A stretch of DNA of 64,000 nucleotides from Pegoplata infirma (GCA_963921195.1 OY992539.1:37291754-37355753), one strand, 5' to 3'. Positions 32,869 to 44,390 are shown, counted from the first letter of the stretch. Numbers and translations are program-made. Notes: a model not told the origin generated them from the sequence alone.

Positions 32869-33160
32869 GCCACTGCCAAATCCTAAGAAAACAGGAAGTC
32901 TTTTTGCATTGGTGAGAGCACTAACTGGACATTGCATAATCAACCAACTGCCGGGAGTTTGCAGTAGTTGTCAAGAAGAGGATGAGGAAGAGTCAGTGAA
33001 GCATTTCATTTGTGAATGTACGACTCTGATGAAGCATTGCGACACGTTGTCTACAGCATTTGACGTGAAGAATTTTATCATGATAATGTTTGTCAAATTA
33101 AAAAGGTTTGCAACTTCGATTTGTGACTTGGATAATAACTTACCTGCTGGTGAATAAAAG
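32869..33160 (+). pseudogene. C-terminal fragment of non-LTR ORF2
   Basis: VRALTGHCIINQ followed by CSSCQEEDEEESVKHFICEC gives the Cys-Cys-His-Cys motif and the RALTGH word typical of the segment between RNase H and that motif. Ends at a stop at 33155-33157. No CCTAA tail is visible after it. Confidence 0.65.
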
Positions 33161-33219
33161 CGTTTATCACCAAATGGTGAATAAAACGCAACATAATTAT
33201 TTTTCAAAAAAAAAATTTT

Positions 33220-34060
33220 CATCCATGTTTTTCATTAGTTTTTTTATAAATTTTTTTTCATTCAATTTTTTTTTCATCAAAAACTTTTATTTCGTGGCTT
33301 TTTTTATCAACAAAATTTATTTTTCATGAAATTTATTTTTTTTATATATATTTTTTTTCATCAAATTTTTGTTCAAAAATATTTTTTTTTCAGAAAAATT
33401 TTTTTTCTTCATCAAAAACTTTTTTTTTTAAAAAAAATTAAAATTCTCACATAAAAAGTTCCATTTGTTTAAAAATTTACAAAAAACATGTGAGAGTGCA
33501 AAATTCTTCTGTGTCGAATCAGTTTTACCCTCCAAAATCTCAAGTAATGAACTTATTTACCAAATCTACAGCTCTTTTGGTTTATTCTGCATCTTGATTT
33601 CCGCAGACAGATGGACGGATAATTATTTTTCAACAAAAAAAAATTTTTTTTTTCATCAAATTTTTTTTTTTTCATAATTTATTTTTTGTTCAATAATTTT
33701 TTTTTTCCATTAATTTTTTTTTTTTTTTTCATCAATTTTTTTTGCATCAAACTTTTTTTTTCATCATACTTTCTTTTCATCATTTTTTTTTATCAATTTT
33801 TATTTTTCATCAATTTTTTTTTTCATCAAATTTTTTTTTTCATCGAATTTTTTTTTCATCAATTTTTTTTTATTATTTTTTTTTTTTTCATCAAATTTTT
33901 TTTTCATCAAAATTTTGTTTCATAAATTTTTTTTACTATATTTTTTTTCATAAATTTTTTTTTTCATAAAAATTTTTTAACAAATTTTTTATTATAAATT
34001 TTTTTCTCACCAAAAAAAAATTTTTTTTTCATATTTTTTTTTTTCATCAATTTTCCATTT
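33220..34060. repeat. (TTTTTTTCATCAAA)n T-rich array
   Basis: Irregular units, reverse complement of the array at 3575-3985. Interrupted at 33480-33620 by a minus-strand Helentron-like remnant (ACATGTGAGAGTGCAAAATT, TACCCTCCAAAATC, GACAGATGGACGGA). Phe/Ile-rich open frames here are translations of the repeat. Confidence 0.6.
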
Positions 34061-34077
34061 GTTTATCAAATGTACAT

Positions 34078-34165
34078 AAAACAAGTGAGAGTGTTATATT
34101 CTTTACGAAATGTACAGCTCTTTTGGCTTTTTAATGGGGTCCTCGACTGATATTTCAATTCATTT
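34078..34165 (-). mobile_element. Remnant of a Helentron-like element
   Basis: AAACAAGTGAGAGTGTTATATT is the reverse of the ACTCTCACTTGTT end; GGGGTCCTCGACTGATATTTC is the 5' region. The centre is deleted. GCTTTGGCAAGTGCACCCAAAT occurs twice after it (34215, 34308) as a local duplication. Confidence 0.5.
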
Positions 34166-34407
34166 TGCATGGAATAGCAAAGTAAAATTACATTATTTTT
34201 TCTAAAACAACTTTGCTTTGGCAAGTACACCCAAATCTTCCGCAAAACATTATCATGATTAAATATTTTGGGCAAGAGTACAAAATTCGAAGGCATTTTT
34301 TAAATTTGCTTTGGCAAGTGCACCCAAATATTCAGCAAAACATTATCATGATTTAATGTTTTGGGCTAGACTACAAAATTTGTAGCCATTTTTGATGACC
34401 TGGACAG

Positions 34408-34622
34408 TAGACTGGGTCAGCCATAAGGGAGAAAAAAAATTTCCCATTGGGCGCGCTTAATTTTAAAGCTTACCTCGAAAAAGTTCTATAGGCAAAATAA
34501 CAAATAACGATTTCGGCGGTACCAAATCGCGACCTAAAAATCTCATATTTTGGCTATGGAACTTTTTCGAGGTAAGCTTTAAAATTAAGCGAGCCCAATG
34601 GGAACTTTTTCGACCCGGTCTA
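34408..34622. mobile_element. hAT MITE, TIR TAGACTGGGTC, 8-bp TSD CTGGACAG
   Basis: 215 bp. Left end TAGACTGGGTC, right end GACCCGGTCTA, with exact duplications CTGGACAG at 34400-34407 and 34623-34630. An inner inverted repeat of about 50 bp per arm (CCCATTGGGCGCGCTTAATT and its partner) makes a strong hairpin. The same left end starts at 37479. Confidence 0.85.
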
Positions 34623-34639
34623 CTGGACAGCCAAAATGA

Positions 34640-34800
34640 TGTTCAGTAGACTTCTCTAGCAGAATATTTTCGGGAATCATGGTGGTTGGTTTAAGAAGTA
34701 AATCTTAAGAAGGGGGGAAATACGAAAAAAAAAATTAGGGAATCAAAATGGGCCTCCTAATGAGCTCCCCAAAAACAGAAAATGTTGATGGAATTTTCTG
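34640..34800 (+). mobile_element. 3' UTR remnant of a non-LTR retrotransposon
   Basis: GGGAATCAAAATGGGCCTCC (34734-34753) matches the 3' UTR motif at 27771, preceded by a short frame lacking recognisable domains. No tail is seen. Confidence 0.4.
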
Positions 34801-36935
34801 CGGTTGCTTTTAAATTAGAAACAGAGAAAAGCTCCAAATAATTTAAATATTAATCGGAGTCAATGTACCCTGAATACTGTGTTCTTCAGGAGATTTTAAA
34901 CAAAAATCTGTAGGATATAGATCACGAATTGTCAGTTAGATTCCAAATTTCCAGAATTTATTAGCACCAGAGAGATCCACTGTAGTTTATTAATTTTTTA
35001 GTCATTGATTTTATATTTAGCATTTTGGATGTCTAAATATTTTTAGCTCTGATATTATATCCCTTAGACATTTTTATGATGTTGATGATGCTGATGATGA
35101 TGACGATGGTGTTATAACATCAGGCCTTTCTATGCAAACATAAACCATATATGAAACAGTGATGCACGTGTATTAACATTAATGTGGGATAAAAATTTTG
35201 CGTGCTGGAAGAAAAAGTTGCAATAGAAAATATGAATAGAAGCATATCAAAGAATTTATTCTTTTTGGAAGTGGAATTGAAGGACCACAAACCAGTTGCT
35301 TAAAAAACTATTCCGTTTAACGAAAAATTCAATTTAAATTCCGAAAGGAATTAACTCTGTGAAGAGATCCAAATAATAATTTAAGGTATTCATAAATATT
35401 ATGCTGAATTACTTAATGCTTCAATATAAAACAACTCTCCGTTAAATTAAACTTTTTCATATAAAATTTTGACGTAAGGCTCCGTTAAATCGACAGTTAG
35501 CAGCTAACTGGACCATGAGTAATCCGCCCCAAATCTATTAAAAAAAACACAAATTTCTTTTCAGATATTTATCATATTTTAAGGGGGTTAATTTCAGTTA
35601 AATTCCAAAATATTTTTATTCTGGCCATTCTAACACGCCATTTATATTGGCTGGTTGTTGGTTTGATTTTTTGTTTGATAGTAGCAGGTGGCATTTTTCA
35701 AACACAAAAATAGCTAAAAGATTTTCAAAATACAAACATAGCAAAAATATTCCCTACCCGACAGACTTACGTATTGCCTGCTTATACACATACAGTTAAA
35801 CAAACATACATGTATTTATTTCTGTAAATCCCCGATGTACAAAGCAATCACACAAATATTTGTGAATTTTTCAGACTTTTTTTGTGGATAAAGTGTCTGT
35901 GTGTGTGTGTGTTTCGTTTCCTGTTCTATGTTTCTCCCTATATTTTTGTCATATAAAATGCAAATTTACAAATGGATTTTCATAAAAAAAATTACAAATC
36001 AATAGTTTATCACAGTGATGTATATGAAAAATAGATGACAAAATCTCTGGTCTAGGTATTAACAAAATAAATCTTTTTTCTGCTGCTGCGCTTTCCCACC
36101 CACTGCATTGACTAAAGCTCATAACAAGAAATCAATTCAATTTCATTAATATTTATGAATTTATTATTAATCTTAACCATTTAGAAAAAAAACTACTCCT
36201 GCTAGGAATAATTTATAAATAATTAATGCTTAAAAACTTCCAACACAAATTATCTTATAATTTTTTTTCCCTCAACTCAACTCGCCTGATACTGATTCCT
36301 GTGTGTTGCTTTATAGCTTAAAGCTTTAAAAGTTGGCACGTGTTTTATTTTGCATATTTTATATATGTATGTGTGTGCTGATGATTCTTGCACCTTTAGT
36401 TTAGTTAAATGTATTCGTTCATTTAATAGTTTGTAGTTGCTTTTAGTTGAAAAATTCTTAATAAAATGTTGTTAAATTCTTGGATACTTGTTGTTTGGTT
36501 TTGTAGGAAGTGTGGTTAATTTATCGTTTTTTGAAGATGCAAAAATTTAGCAAAAAATTAGAGTCCCCATTTCAAAAATTCTCCCTTCGTAGAAAAATTA
36601 TAATGAATTAAAAAAAATTAAAAAATCGTGTGAAAAAAATTTGAGTGAACAAAATGTTGAGTAAAAAAAATTTTAGAAAAAAAATCCATTTCGTTCCCTG
36701 GTCCATTTTACTTTCTTTTCCGCTCTTTCCATTTCGTTACGGTTTCATTTAACTTCAATTAAATAAGCAAATTTTGATAAAAAAACTTCGAGTGAATAAA
36801 CATTTAAATGAAAAAAAAAATTAGGTAGAAATTATTTTGAGTAAAAAACTTTGTGAAAAAAATCATTTCAGTAAACTTCAATAAAATCAGAAAATTTCGA
36901 TAAAGAAAAAATCGAGTGAAAAAAATTTTGCATGA
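34801..36935. other. Apparently single-copy noncoding DNA with one MITE
   Basis: Over 2 kb, includes a GATGATGATG-rich run (35077-35112), GTGTGTGTGTGTG at 35899 and a Harbinger-like MITE. No coding signature. Confidence 0.4.
35402..35530. mobile_element. PIF/Harbinger-like MITE, uninterrupted copy
   Basis: Reverse orientation relative to the copy at 10830-11289. Right end GAGTAATCCGCCCC, left end TGCTGAATTACTTAATGC. Shares CAGTTAGCTGCTAACTG and CTCCGTTAAAT blocks. Length supports the reconstruction of the interrupted copy. TTA is present on the left flank; the right flank has AAA, so the duplication has decayed. Confidence 0.65.
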
Positions 36936-36938
36936 AAA

Positions 36939-37478
36939 TAAGTGAGAGTGTCAAATTCGGCTGTGCCGAATTTTTTATACCCTTCAATATATAATAAAAT
37001 AAAAAAAAATTGACCGGTATTATAAATCAAAACATTAATATTAAAATATTTTTTATCCACGCCCTCCAAAGGGGCCGGGCAAAAAAAAACGAAATTTTTT
37101 ATTCCCTGGGTCCAAGCGCTAGACATTAAACTTCTGCGAACATAAAAATGTTTCATTAAATTAACAAAAATACAAAAAAACGTCTAAAAAATAGTTTTTT
37201 TCAAATGTTGCTTAAGTTCATCACGGTGGTACTTTTTTCCCCCTGGTCTGATTTTGCCCATTGCCTAGGACCATAAGACATATTCGTGCCAAACTTGAGG
37301 AGTCTAGCTTTTTTATTTCGGACTGTCTCGTGTTAACTTTAGACGGACGGACAGATGGATAGACGGACATCGCTAGCATGTCTTAGAATTGATCACTGAT
37401 CAATAATAAGTATATATACTTTATGGGGTCCCCGACCGATATTTCGATGCGTTACACACGAAATGACAAGGTGAGTAT
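36939..37478 (-). mobile_element. Nearly complete Helentron-like element, minus orientation
   Basis: AAGTGAGAGTGTCAAATTCG with hairpin ATTCGGCTGTGCCGAAT, ATACCCTTCAATAT, AGACGGACGGACAG, TATATACTTTATGGGGTCCC and GATATTTCGATGCGTTACAC. The outermost 5' bases are missing because a hAT-like end (TAGACTGGGTCG) begins at 37479. Confidence 0.7.
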
Positions 37479-37747
37479 TAGACTGGGTCGAAATCCTACA
37501 AAGTGTAAGGATCCATTGTCCTTAGCGCGGGAAAGTGGTAATGGGGTAATATAAGCATTTTATGGAAGACAACTTTTTAATAGGTCAAAAACTCTATTAG
37601 CGCATCGGTGGTCAAAATTGAGATTTTGGTCAAAATGGCCAAAATTTCCAAAAAAAAATTTAAAAATATAAATTTTATTTTATTGTTTAACAGAATTTTT
37701 TTTTATTGCATTTGATACTAATAACTTATGAATTAAATATTGGAACA
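37479..37747. mobile_element. Left part of a hAT element (TAGACTGGGTC end)
   Basis: Begins with TAGACTGGGTCGAAATCC, the same terminus as 34408-34622. The expected right end and second GTGAGTAT duplication were not found before 40300, so the right side was probably deleted or displaced by the element at 37750. Confidence 0.45.
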
Positions 37748-37749
37748 TA

Positions 37750-39986
37750 TCGTCGGTGCGCCGACCAGAACACCTATGTGTAATTTTTTTATTTTTTTTT
37801 ATTGGCCCATTAGGAAGCCTATCAGGTAATGCATTTATCCCCCAGAGCGTTTCCCGTTATCTCAAATGGTTTCAAAGTTAGCTTAAACTCCTATGTGTTA
37901 CCTATAATAGAAATTCTCCGGCAAAAACACTTATGTGTTATTAGTACACATAACTGTTTTTGATTTAAACGTAAAAACATTGCGTCTGCCTTTGGTTTTT
38001 TTATAAATTGATATTTTAAAAGTTTTCTGAACATTTTTTTTTGTAATATTCCGAAACTTTATTGCATAACACTGTGCAACACGATTTAAAAAAAAATAAT
38101 TTCCAAATTTTTTTTAAATGCGTTTTGAACAAGCTAAAAAAAGTATAAAGTATAATTCTGAGGTAAATAATATCAAAAGATGTCCTTAGTGAAATTTTAA
38201 GGCGGTTCGTTTCTAAGAACATACATTTACATACATTACGTGTCGTTTTGGTACTTTTTTAAATATCCTCGTTGAACGCCATTAAAACGTGCGGTTAAAG
38301 GATTAAAATGTTCTACAAAAAAATTAGTTTTACATCAAATTTTACTAGGGGTTGTCACAGGTCAAAATTTTGTGCGAAAAGTGCAAAATGCTTAAATAAA
38401 TTTAATTGTAAATTATCACAAACTGTTAAATTGTTTTTCACCAAAGTCGTGTAAAATAAGTAAAAAAAAAATATAAATCTTTGTCTGAGCTAAATGATGA
38501 TGTCTTCAGTGAAATTTGATGGCGGTTCTTTTCTTGGAACACATTATCTTCCATTTTTGGGAGTTATCTTGGTCCTTTTGCCAAATACCCTCATAGAACT
38601 TCATTTAAACGTGCGTTAAAAGGGTTAAAATGTTCTACAAAAAAGTTTTGCAGCAAATTTTACTAGGGGTTCTCAAAGGCCAAAAGTTCGTGCGAAAAGT
38701 GCTTAAAAAAGTAAAATTGTAAAGTATCTTGGTAAGACACAATTTAACAAATTATGATAATTTAAAATTTTCCTTTTTTAAACCTTTTGCTTACATCGCA
38801 CGAACTTTTGGCCTTTGACAACCCCTAGTAAAATTTGATGCAGAAAATGTTTGTAAAATTGTTTAACCCTTTATACGTATGCCTTTGTAGTGGACTATGA
38901 TGATATTTAAAAAAAGCACCAAAATGAGGATAAAGGGTTAACATGTTCTAAGAAAAGAACCGCCATCAATTTTCACTGAATTATCTCTTAACTTTATTTA
39001 GCTCAAAAGCAGATTTATATTTTTTTTCGACTTATTTCACTCGACTTTTGCAAAAAAAAAGTTTAACAGTATTTGATAATTTACAATTTTACTTTTTTAA
39101 CCATTTTGCACTTTGCAGGAACTTTTGGACTTTGACAACTCCTAGTAAAATTTGATGCAGAAAATCTTTGTAGAAGATTTTAACCGGTTAATGTACGTTT
39201 TTGTGGTGTAGGTGGTGTTGTATGAGGATATTTAAAAAAAAGGACAAAAATGACCCCTAAAAATGGCAGATAGAGGGTTAATATGTTCTACGAAAAGATT
39301 CGCCATTTCATTTCACTGAAGATACATTTTGCCATTTTTTGCATCAGAATTATATTTAATACTTTTTTTGACTTATTACTTATTATTATTTTGGTTTTCC
39401 TGATAATCACTTTCTGCATTGGTAAAGTTTTTCCGTCTCTTTGTGATAACAAAATTCACATCAGAAGTTTTCAGCCTTGCAAAGTACGAAATGAAAAACT
39501 TTTTACAACAAACACATGGGATGAAAAAAAAACACCAAAATAATTTTACGTGTGTTTTTTGTAGTAAATGTTGCATTTCGCACATTGCAAGGATAAAAAT
39601 TCTAACGTGAATACCATCAATATTTCGCTACAAGTCCATGCGGATATATAACTTGCAAAATTTTTACTTTTGAACAACAAATAAAAATTTATTTAAAATA
39701 AATTTAAGAACAAAAACACCTATGTGTATTATATATTTTTTATAAACATGTAAAAAGTCCGAAACAAAATCACTTATGTGTAGTTTTTTGTTAAAATCTT
39801 GTACCACTTCAGATTAAAAAAAGATTTTGTATGTTTTTCAACGCGTAATATTTTTAAATGGGTTTAGAAAAAATAAAAAAAATTTACTTTAAAAAAATGT
39901 TGCGAATTGGCAAAATAAAACGGTTTTTTTGCTCTCCTGAACAATTCATAAAAAACACATAGGTGTTCTGGTCGGCGCACCGACGA
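37750..39986. mobile_element. 2.2-kb TIR element with self-palindromic ends, TA target
   Basis: TIR of at least 30 bp, perfect: TCGTCGGTGCGCCGACCAGA then ACACCTATGTGT at the left, exact complement at the right, flanked by TA (37748-37749 and 39987-39988). GTCGGTGCGCCGAC inside the TIR can itself pair. The word CACCTATGTGT or CACTTATGTGT recurs near both ends (37771, 37891, 37929, 39718, 39771, 39952). The interior is a degraded palindrome: ATTTTACTAGGGGTT occurs forward at 38339 and 38657 and reversed at 38821 and 39137. No transposase frame; the short frames at 39283-39610 lack known motifs. Confidence 0.75.
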
Positions 39987-39988
39987 TA

Positions 39989-40245
39989 TTTAAAATATTT
40001 TTATTTAATTTTGTGAGGATTTTATATATTTTATATTTTTATTTAAGGTACAAAAAAAAAATCATATTTTTGGCGCTGTCTCCAAAGCACTTTTTTCGGC
40101 TTCTTTCTCTCTTAATTTTTTGATGTGAAAATGTTGCCATATTTTTATAAATATTTCGATTATTTTAATTTTGTTTTTTATATTGTTGGACTTTATATTT
40201 TATAACTGAAGTTTTTATTTATTTCGGTTTGAGTCCATATTAATT
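39989..40245. other. AT-rich noncoding DNA
   Basis: Nothing recognised. Confidence 0.3.
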
Positions 40246-40246
40246 A

Positions 40247-40656
40247 CACTGTGCTACAAAAAACACAAAATCGAATATACTTTGAAATGAGGTAGTTTAG
40301 GTTGTAGGTCTCATCGAAAAGATTACAAAAAAGCCCATCAAACTTGCCAGACACCCTCAAATTTTAAAGTTATGGTCAAAAAACGTTTTTTTGGGACTTT
40401 TCTCACTAATCCACGTGTAACTTAAACATTTGTCAATTTTTAAAAATTTAAAATCGTTTAAAAATTTAAAATCGTTTAAAATTTTCTGACTTACACAAGG
40501 TTTAGTAAGAAAAGTCCCAAAAAAACGTTTTTATGACAATAACTCTAAAATTTGAGGGTGTCTGGCAAGTTTAATGGGAATTTTTGTGACCTACTCGACA
40601 AAACCAACAACCTATACTATGTCACATCAGAAGTATTTTTTCACTGTAGTGTTATT
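40247..40656. repeat. Palindromic element (ACACTGTGCTACAAAAAA family)
   Basis: Left start ATTACACTGTGCTAC, right end TTTTTCACTGTAGTGTTATT. CTTGCCAGACACCCTCAAAT at 40347 is complemented by ATTTGAGGGTGTCTGGCAAG at 40550. Partial relatives lie at 31146 and 45590. Confidence 0.65.
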
Positions 40657-40667
40657 TTTGAGAAATA

Positions 40668-41510
40668 ATTACACTGTGTCACAAATTTTCAACAAAGTCG
40701 TGACCAAATGAATCTGACACCTAATCTTTATGTAAATCCGAATATGAAGTCAGAATGGTCAAAAGTAGAAAAGTTTTCGAGAATTTAACGAGAAAATCGA
40801 AATTACCCTTAGTTGCTCTTTTCAACTTATTTTTTTAAAACCAAACAATAAAATTTTTTAAAATTGTATCACTTAGAACGTTAGTTTATTTCAATACGAA
40901 CATTTTGTGCCCAATAGGATCCAGATCGGTGCAAAAATGACAAAGTTACAGTAGATTAATTGAATTATCCCACTTTTCGATTTTTATAAAAAAAACACAA
41001 GTAAATATACATAGCTAAATGTTAGTAATGAAACGTGGGTTAATTCACTAAATCTTCTGTAGCTTTGTCATTTTTACACCAATCTGGGTCTTGTTGGGCG
41101 CAAAATGTTCGTATTGAAATAAAATAATGTCCTATTTAATAAAACATTTTAATTTTTAATTGTTTGGTTAAAAAAAAATAACTTGAAAAGAGAAAAGTTG
41201 CAAAAAATCATCAAATTTTTCATGAAGTGTTAACTTTTGTCCACTGTAACTCTGTCATTTTTTGACTAATCTTCACAAGCGACCCATGGTTATTTTAGTA
41301 ATTTTATTATCTTTCATTAAAAAGAAAAGTCACATTTAAGTGACATCATGTTTTTTAAAAACACAAATAACGCTTATTTTCGAATATCTCGAAAACTGTT
41401 CAACTTTTGACCATTCTGACTTCATATTCGGATTCAGCGGACAATTGTACATGAAGATTAGATGTCAGATACATTTGATAAAAAAACTGTCACGTAGTGT
41501 TATTTTTGTT
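40668..41510. repeat. Second palindromic element (ACACTGTGTCACAAATT)
   Basis: Left ATTACACTGTGTCACAAATT, right CTGTCACGTAGTGTTATT. Arms of several hundred bases: AATATGAAGTCAGAATGGTC (40741) pairs with GACCATTCTGACTTCATATT (41400); TTCAATACGAACATTTTGTG (40890) pairs with CAAAATGTTCGTATTGAA (41102). It is adjacent to the related palindrome at 40247. Confidence 0.7.
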
Positions 41511-42820
41511 GTACAATGAGAAAATCTGAAAAAATTAATTGACAACATAGGCTAAGTGGAGATGTCGACAGCTTTCGTAAGAAGCTGTTTTTAATCTTAA
41601 ACACCTACAGAGACAATCGAAGAGTATATTATTGAGGATACAATAAAAGTACTGAAGTAGATTATTTTAACCTTTTTGCCCCCTTAGAAATCCAAAATTT
41701 CAAAAGTACGTTTTATTTAAAGTTTTTTACGCCGGAGGATTTTATGACCTTTATTTTGGGTGATAAAAAAAAGTACCAAAGTACATAACTTTACCAATTT
41801 TTCCCTAGAATCGAAATTTTCCAAAATTAATTTTTTCCAATTTTTTTTCCGCATGAAGCTCTTACAGCAGACCACCGCTTTGTTAAGAATACTTAAATTA
41901 AATGCATTCCCTTCTCGAATTAATTTTTAATTCTCTCCAAAGGCGCGCAAAATATTTTTGACTTTATTTAATTACGCCAAAAAATAATAAAAAAAATCAT
42001 CGTTGACAATACTGTTTATTAAGTTGTGTTAATTGCTATTATTGTTGTTGGATATTTTTAAAAAGTATGTTCAGAATCTTATGCTAATACAGTTTCTACT
42101 TGTGTTCAAACTGCTGCTGTTGGCTGCTTTAGGCGATTGCCAAAGTTTCCTACAACAGTTTCTATACTGTTCAGAGTAAACAGGGTAACTCAAAATGTGT
42201 GGATATTTTAATAAGTGTTAGTAAACATACCAGATTTTGAAATTTTAATGATAATAATCGCCTAGCAGGAAAACTTCATACGCCCCTTTATTTAAAAAAA
42301 ACTGCTAATAGCTTTTTTTTACCCCTGCAGGAAAAAGAGTTTCAGTAGATCCGAAGTCAGCTATCTCGTGACTGATAAAAACGGGATATACCACTAAAAT
42401 GTCTTAAAATGATTATCACGTAACAGGTAAAAATTGGATTAATCACTAACTGTGTCAAAAATACTTATCCCGTGACCAAAGACAACTACATATGTACAAA
42501 TTGTCTAAGTCCCGCAAAAAATTTAAAAAATCCCGGACACAATTTTTTTGCGTTTTGTTTGACAAATTTAAAAAACAACTTTTTTTTTAAAGTTTTTTAA
42601 GTCCCAGACACAAAATTTTTGAAGCAAAAAAAAATCTCTATTTTATTATTTTTGGGGGAAAAAATTTTTTAAATTTTCTAAGTTTCAAAGTTTGGATTTT
42701 TTTTATAATTTCGATATCCCGTACACACAAACTTTTTTAAAATTTTTTTGGGCATTGGATTAAAAAATTCATTAAAAATGCCTAAAGGGTAAACAAATTT
42801 AAAAAAACCTGTGATAAGTC
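41511..42820. other. Noncoding DNA, no gene seen
   Basis: AT-rich. Some blocks (CCCTAGAAATCC, TTTGCCC) look old-repeat-like but I cannot place them. Confidence 0.3.
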
Positions 42821-42849
42821 CTGTGACTATTAAGCTGACACAAGTTGTG

Positions 42850-43030
42850 TTCTTAAGGAACAGGTCCATTGACAGGTCGCATGTGATGTATTTAAAGTTG
42901 AGACATTCCTAAAAAAGTGACTGTTATTTTTATATGAAAGGTGTTTAGCTTGTGATAGGTCATTTAGGTACATGTGACGTATCACGTTACCAATCGAAGA
43001 TAAACCATTTTTTGCCAAATCGGTCCCTAG
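42850..43030. repeat. Unclassified repeat shared with 50450-50625
   Basis: ACATGTGATGTAT-type core (here GCATGTGATGTATTTAAAG), TAAAAGGTGT-type block and GTGACGTATCACG occur in the same order as at 50478-50595. Confidence 0.5.
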
Positions 43031-43280
43031 ATCCATTTTGCAGATTCTTTGATAACAAGCTAAAAATGTTCTGTCATGTCCTTTAAAAAAAACCGTTCTT
43101 CTTTTTGTTACACCCTGTCCACAAACAATGTTTTAAGTGTTACTCAATTATGTTTTAGAGTGGTGTTTGTTTTTTTTTTTTATTGTAATTATTTTCAAGT
43201 GTAGTGTTTAATTAATGAAACTCATTTATCAAATATTTTTGCAAAAATTTAATTGCAAAGTTTTTAATAAATACTAAAAT

Positions 43281-43327
43281 TTTACTAATTTAAATTTTGT
43301 TTCTTCTTATTTTCTTTTTAGGTAAGT
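43281..43327 (+). promoter_or_regulatory. Recursive splice (ratchet) site 1
   Basis: TTTACTAATTT (branch-point-like CTAAT, about 35 nt upstream), a pyrimidine tract TTTCTTCTTATTTTCTTTTTAG (split here as TTTCTTCTTATTTTC then TTTTTAG), then GTAAGT at 43322-43327 with no bases between. This is the consensus of Drosophila ratchet points, where a zero-length exon regenerates a 5' splice site inside a long intron. It lies in DNA with no recognised transposon ends within about 250 bp. Confidence 0.65.
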
Positions 43328-43329
43328 TT

Positions 43330-43618
43330 GTGTAACAAAAATAAGTATTTGTGTACTTTGATTAAAGATAATTTGTAAGTATGAAGTTAAATTTATGATT
43401 TAAATGAAAAAAAATTAAAATTGCCGACTCAAAAAATATTTTGTAGGAAAATAAAAATATATTTTCGTAAAAAAGCAGCGTTCGCAATCTCTTAATATTA
43501 TTTAAAAAATAAAAAATTTTATTAAAAGGAACAAGTAAAATTGTTTTTTGTGGGCACTCTAGGGCGAATACATAATTTCGCAACTGCCTTTAAATAACAA
43601 TCATACGCAACGGTGTGG
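43330..43618. other. Intronic-type noncoding DNA
   Basis: AT-rich. AAAAAATATTTTGTAGGAAA at 43432 resembles a MITE terminus fragment. Otherwise nothing. Confidence 0.3.
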
Positions 43619-43849
43619 GTCCCCATTAGGGTTGCCAGACGGCCTGGAATGGCCTGGATTTTCCAGTTATTTGAGGTCTGGTCCAGTTTCCAGTTAAAAC
43701 ATAGTTTATCCAGTTGAAAAGGGATTTCTTTTATTTTAACAATTATTTTTTATTAATTTTTTTTTTCAATATTTTATTTTAGAATAAAACATTAAATATA
43801 AATATAACATAAATGTCTCCTTAGTGTATGGAAAATATGCTATTTTTTC

Positions 43850-44035
43850 TGCATTTTCACTAATTTTTTTACAACTTTTTCGAGCATTTCGGCAAGTCTA
43901 GCGTTGATTTCGGCACGAATGTTTTCAATGAGCTCGTCGATGATTTTGGGATTCTTGGCGTACATTTTGCTTTTAATATAACCCCACAAAAATATGTCTG
44001 GATGGGTCAAATCTGCAAATGATAGTCAATTGTTG
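43850..44035 (-). pseudogene. Mariner-type transposase C-terminal fragment (minus)
   Basis: Minus-strand frame reads ADLTHPDIFLWGYIKSKMY followed by AKNPKIIDELIENIRAEI and EMLEKVVKKL, matching the (S)PDLTPxDFFLWGYLKSKVY block and following helix of mariner/Tc1 DDE transposases. The acid of the PDLTP block is retained but the rest of the catalytic domain is absent. Cut at the left by a stop after KMQKK. Confidence 0.65.
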
Positions 44036-44069
44036 TCGCTGTTTTTTGACTTCTCACGTCCCGGAAATT

Positions 44070-44212
44070 TTAACTGTCCTCCTAGATTTCCAGATTTGAC
44101 TATTTTGCACTTAATTTTGTTGGGTTATTTAAAAAGAAAAATATATTCTATCAATCCTCAGGCCGATGACGAAAAAGTAATAGAAATGCTTACAAGGCAC
44201 ATTTTGCCGTAG
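44070..44212 (+). pseudogene. Mariner-type transposase C-terminal fragment (plus)
   Basis: Plus-strand frame reads CPPRFPDLTILHLILLGYLK and RKIYSINPQADDEKVIEML, ending at a stop at 44210-44212. It is the same domain as the neighbouring minus-strand fragment but in the opposite direction and more divergent. The two fragments are separated by about 35 bp and diverge from a shared centre near 44050. Confidence 0.55.
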
Positions 44213-44390
44213 CAAATAGAGACGGCTATTTAGTCCAAAATAAAAATATGTGGCTCACATATAAAAATCGGTTGATTTTTTTTTCAAATTATTAAAAAAA
44301 AAATATGTATTGGTCCAGTTACTTTAACAAAATCCAGCTGAAAATTTTCCATTATCCAGTTATTTGACTTCTAATATCTGGCAACCCTAG

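Larger units (their letters stand above)
43627..44390. mobile_element. hAT element, TIR TAGGGTTGCCAGA, 8-bp TSD GTCCCCAT
   Basis: Left TAGGGTTGCCAGACGG, right TCTGGCAACCCTA; exact duplications GTCCCCAT at 43619-43626 and 44391-44398. 764 bp. The CCAGTTATTTGA / TCCAGTT words recur subterminally on both sides. The interior carries two mariner-type transposase tail fragments in opposite orientations, so it acquired foreign sequence. Confidence 0.85.

Noticed and set aside
33465..33969. Open frames rich in Phe and Ile
   Set aside because: They translate a (TTTTTTTCATCAAA)n array.
35077..35115. GATGATGATG run as an acidic protein repeat
   Set aside because: It lies in a short AT-rich context with stops in all frames nearby; simple trinucleotide repeat.
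37471..37488. GTGAGTAT as a 5' splice site
   Set aside because: It is the reverse of the Helentron-like 5' start followed by a hAT end; the match is explained by the elements.
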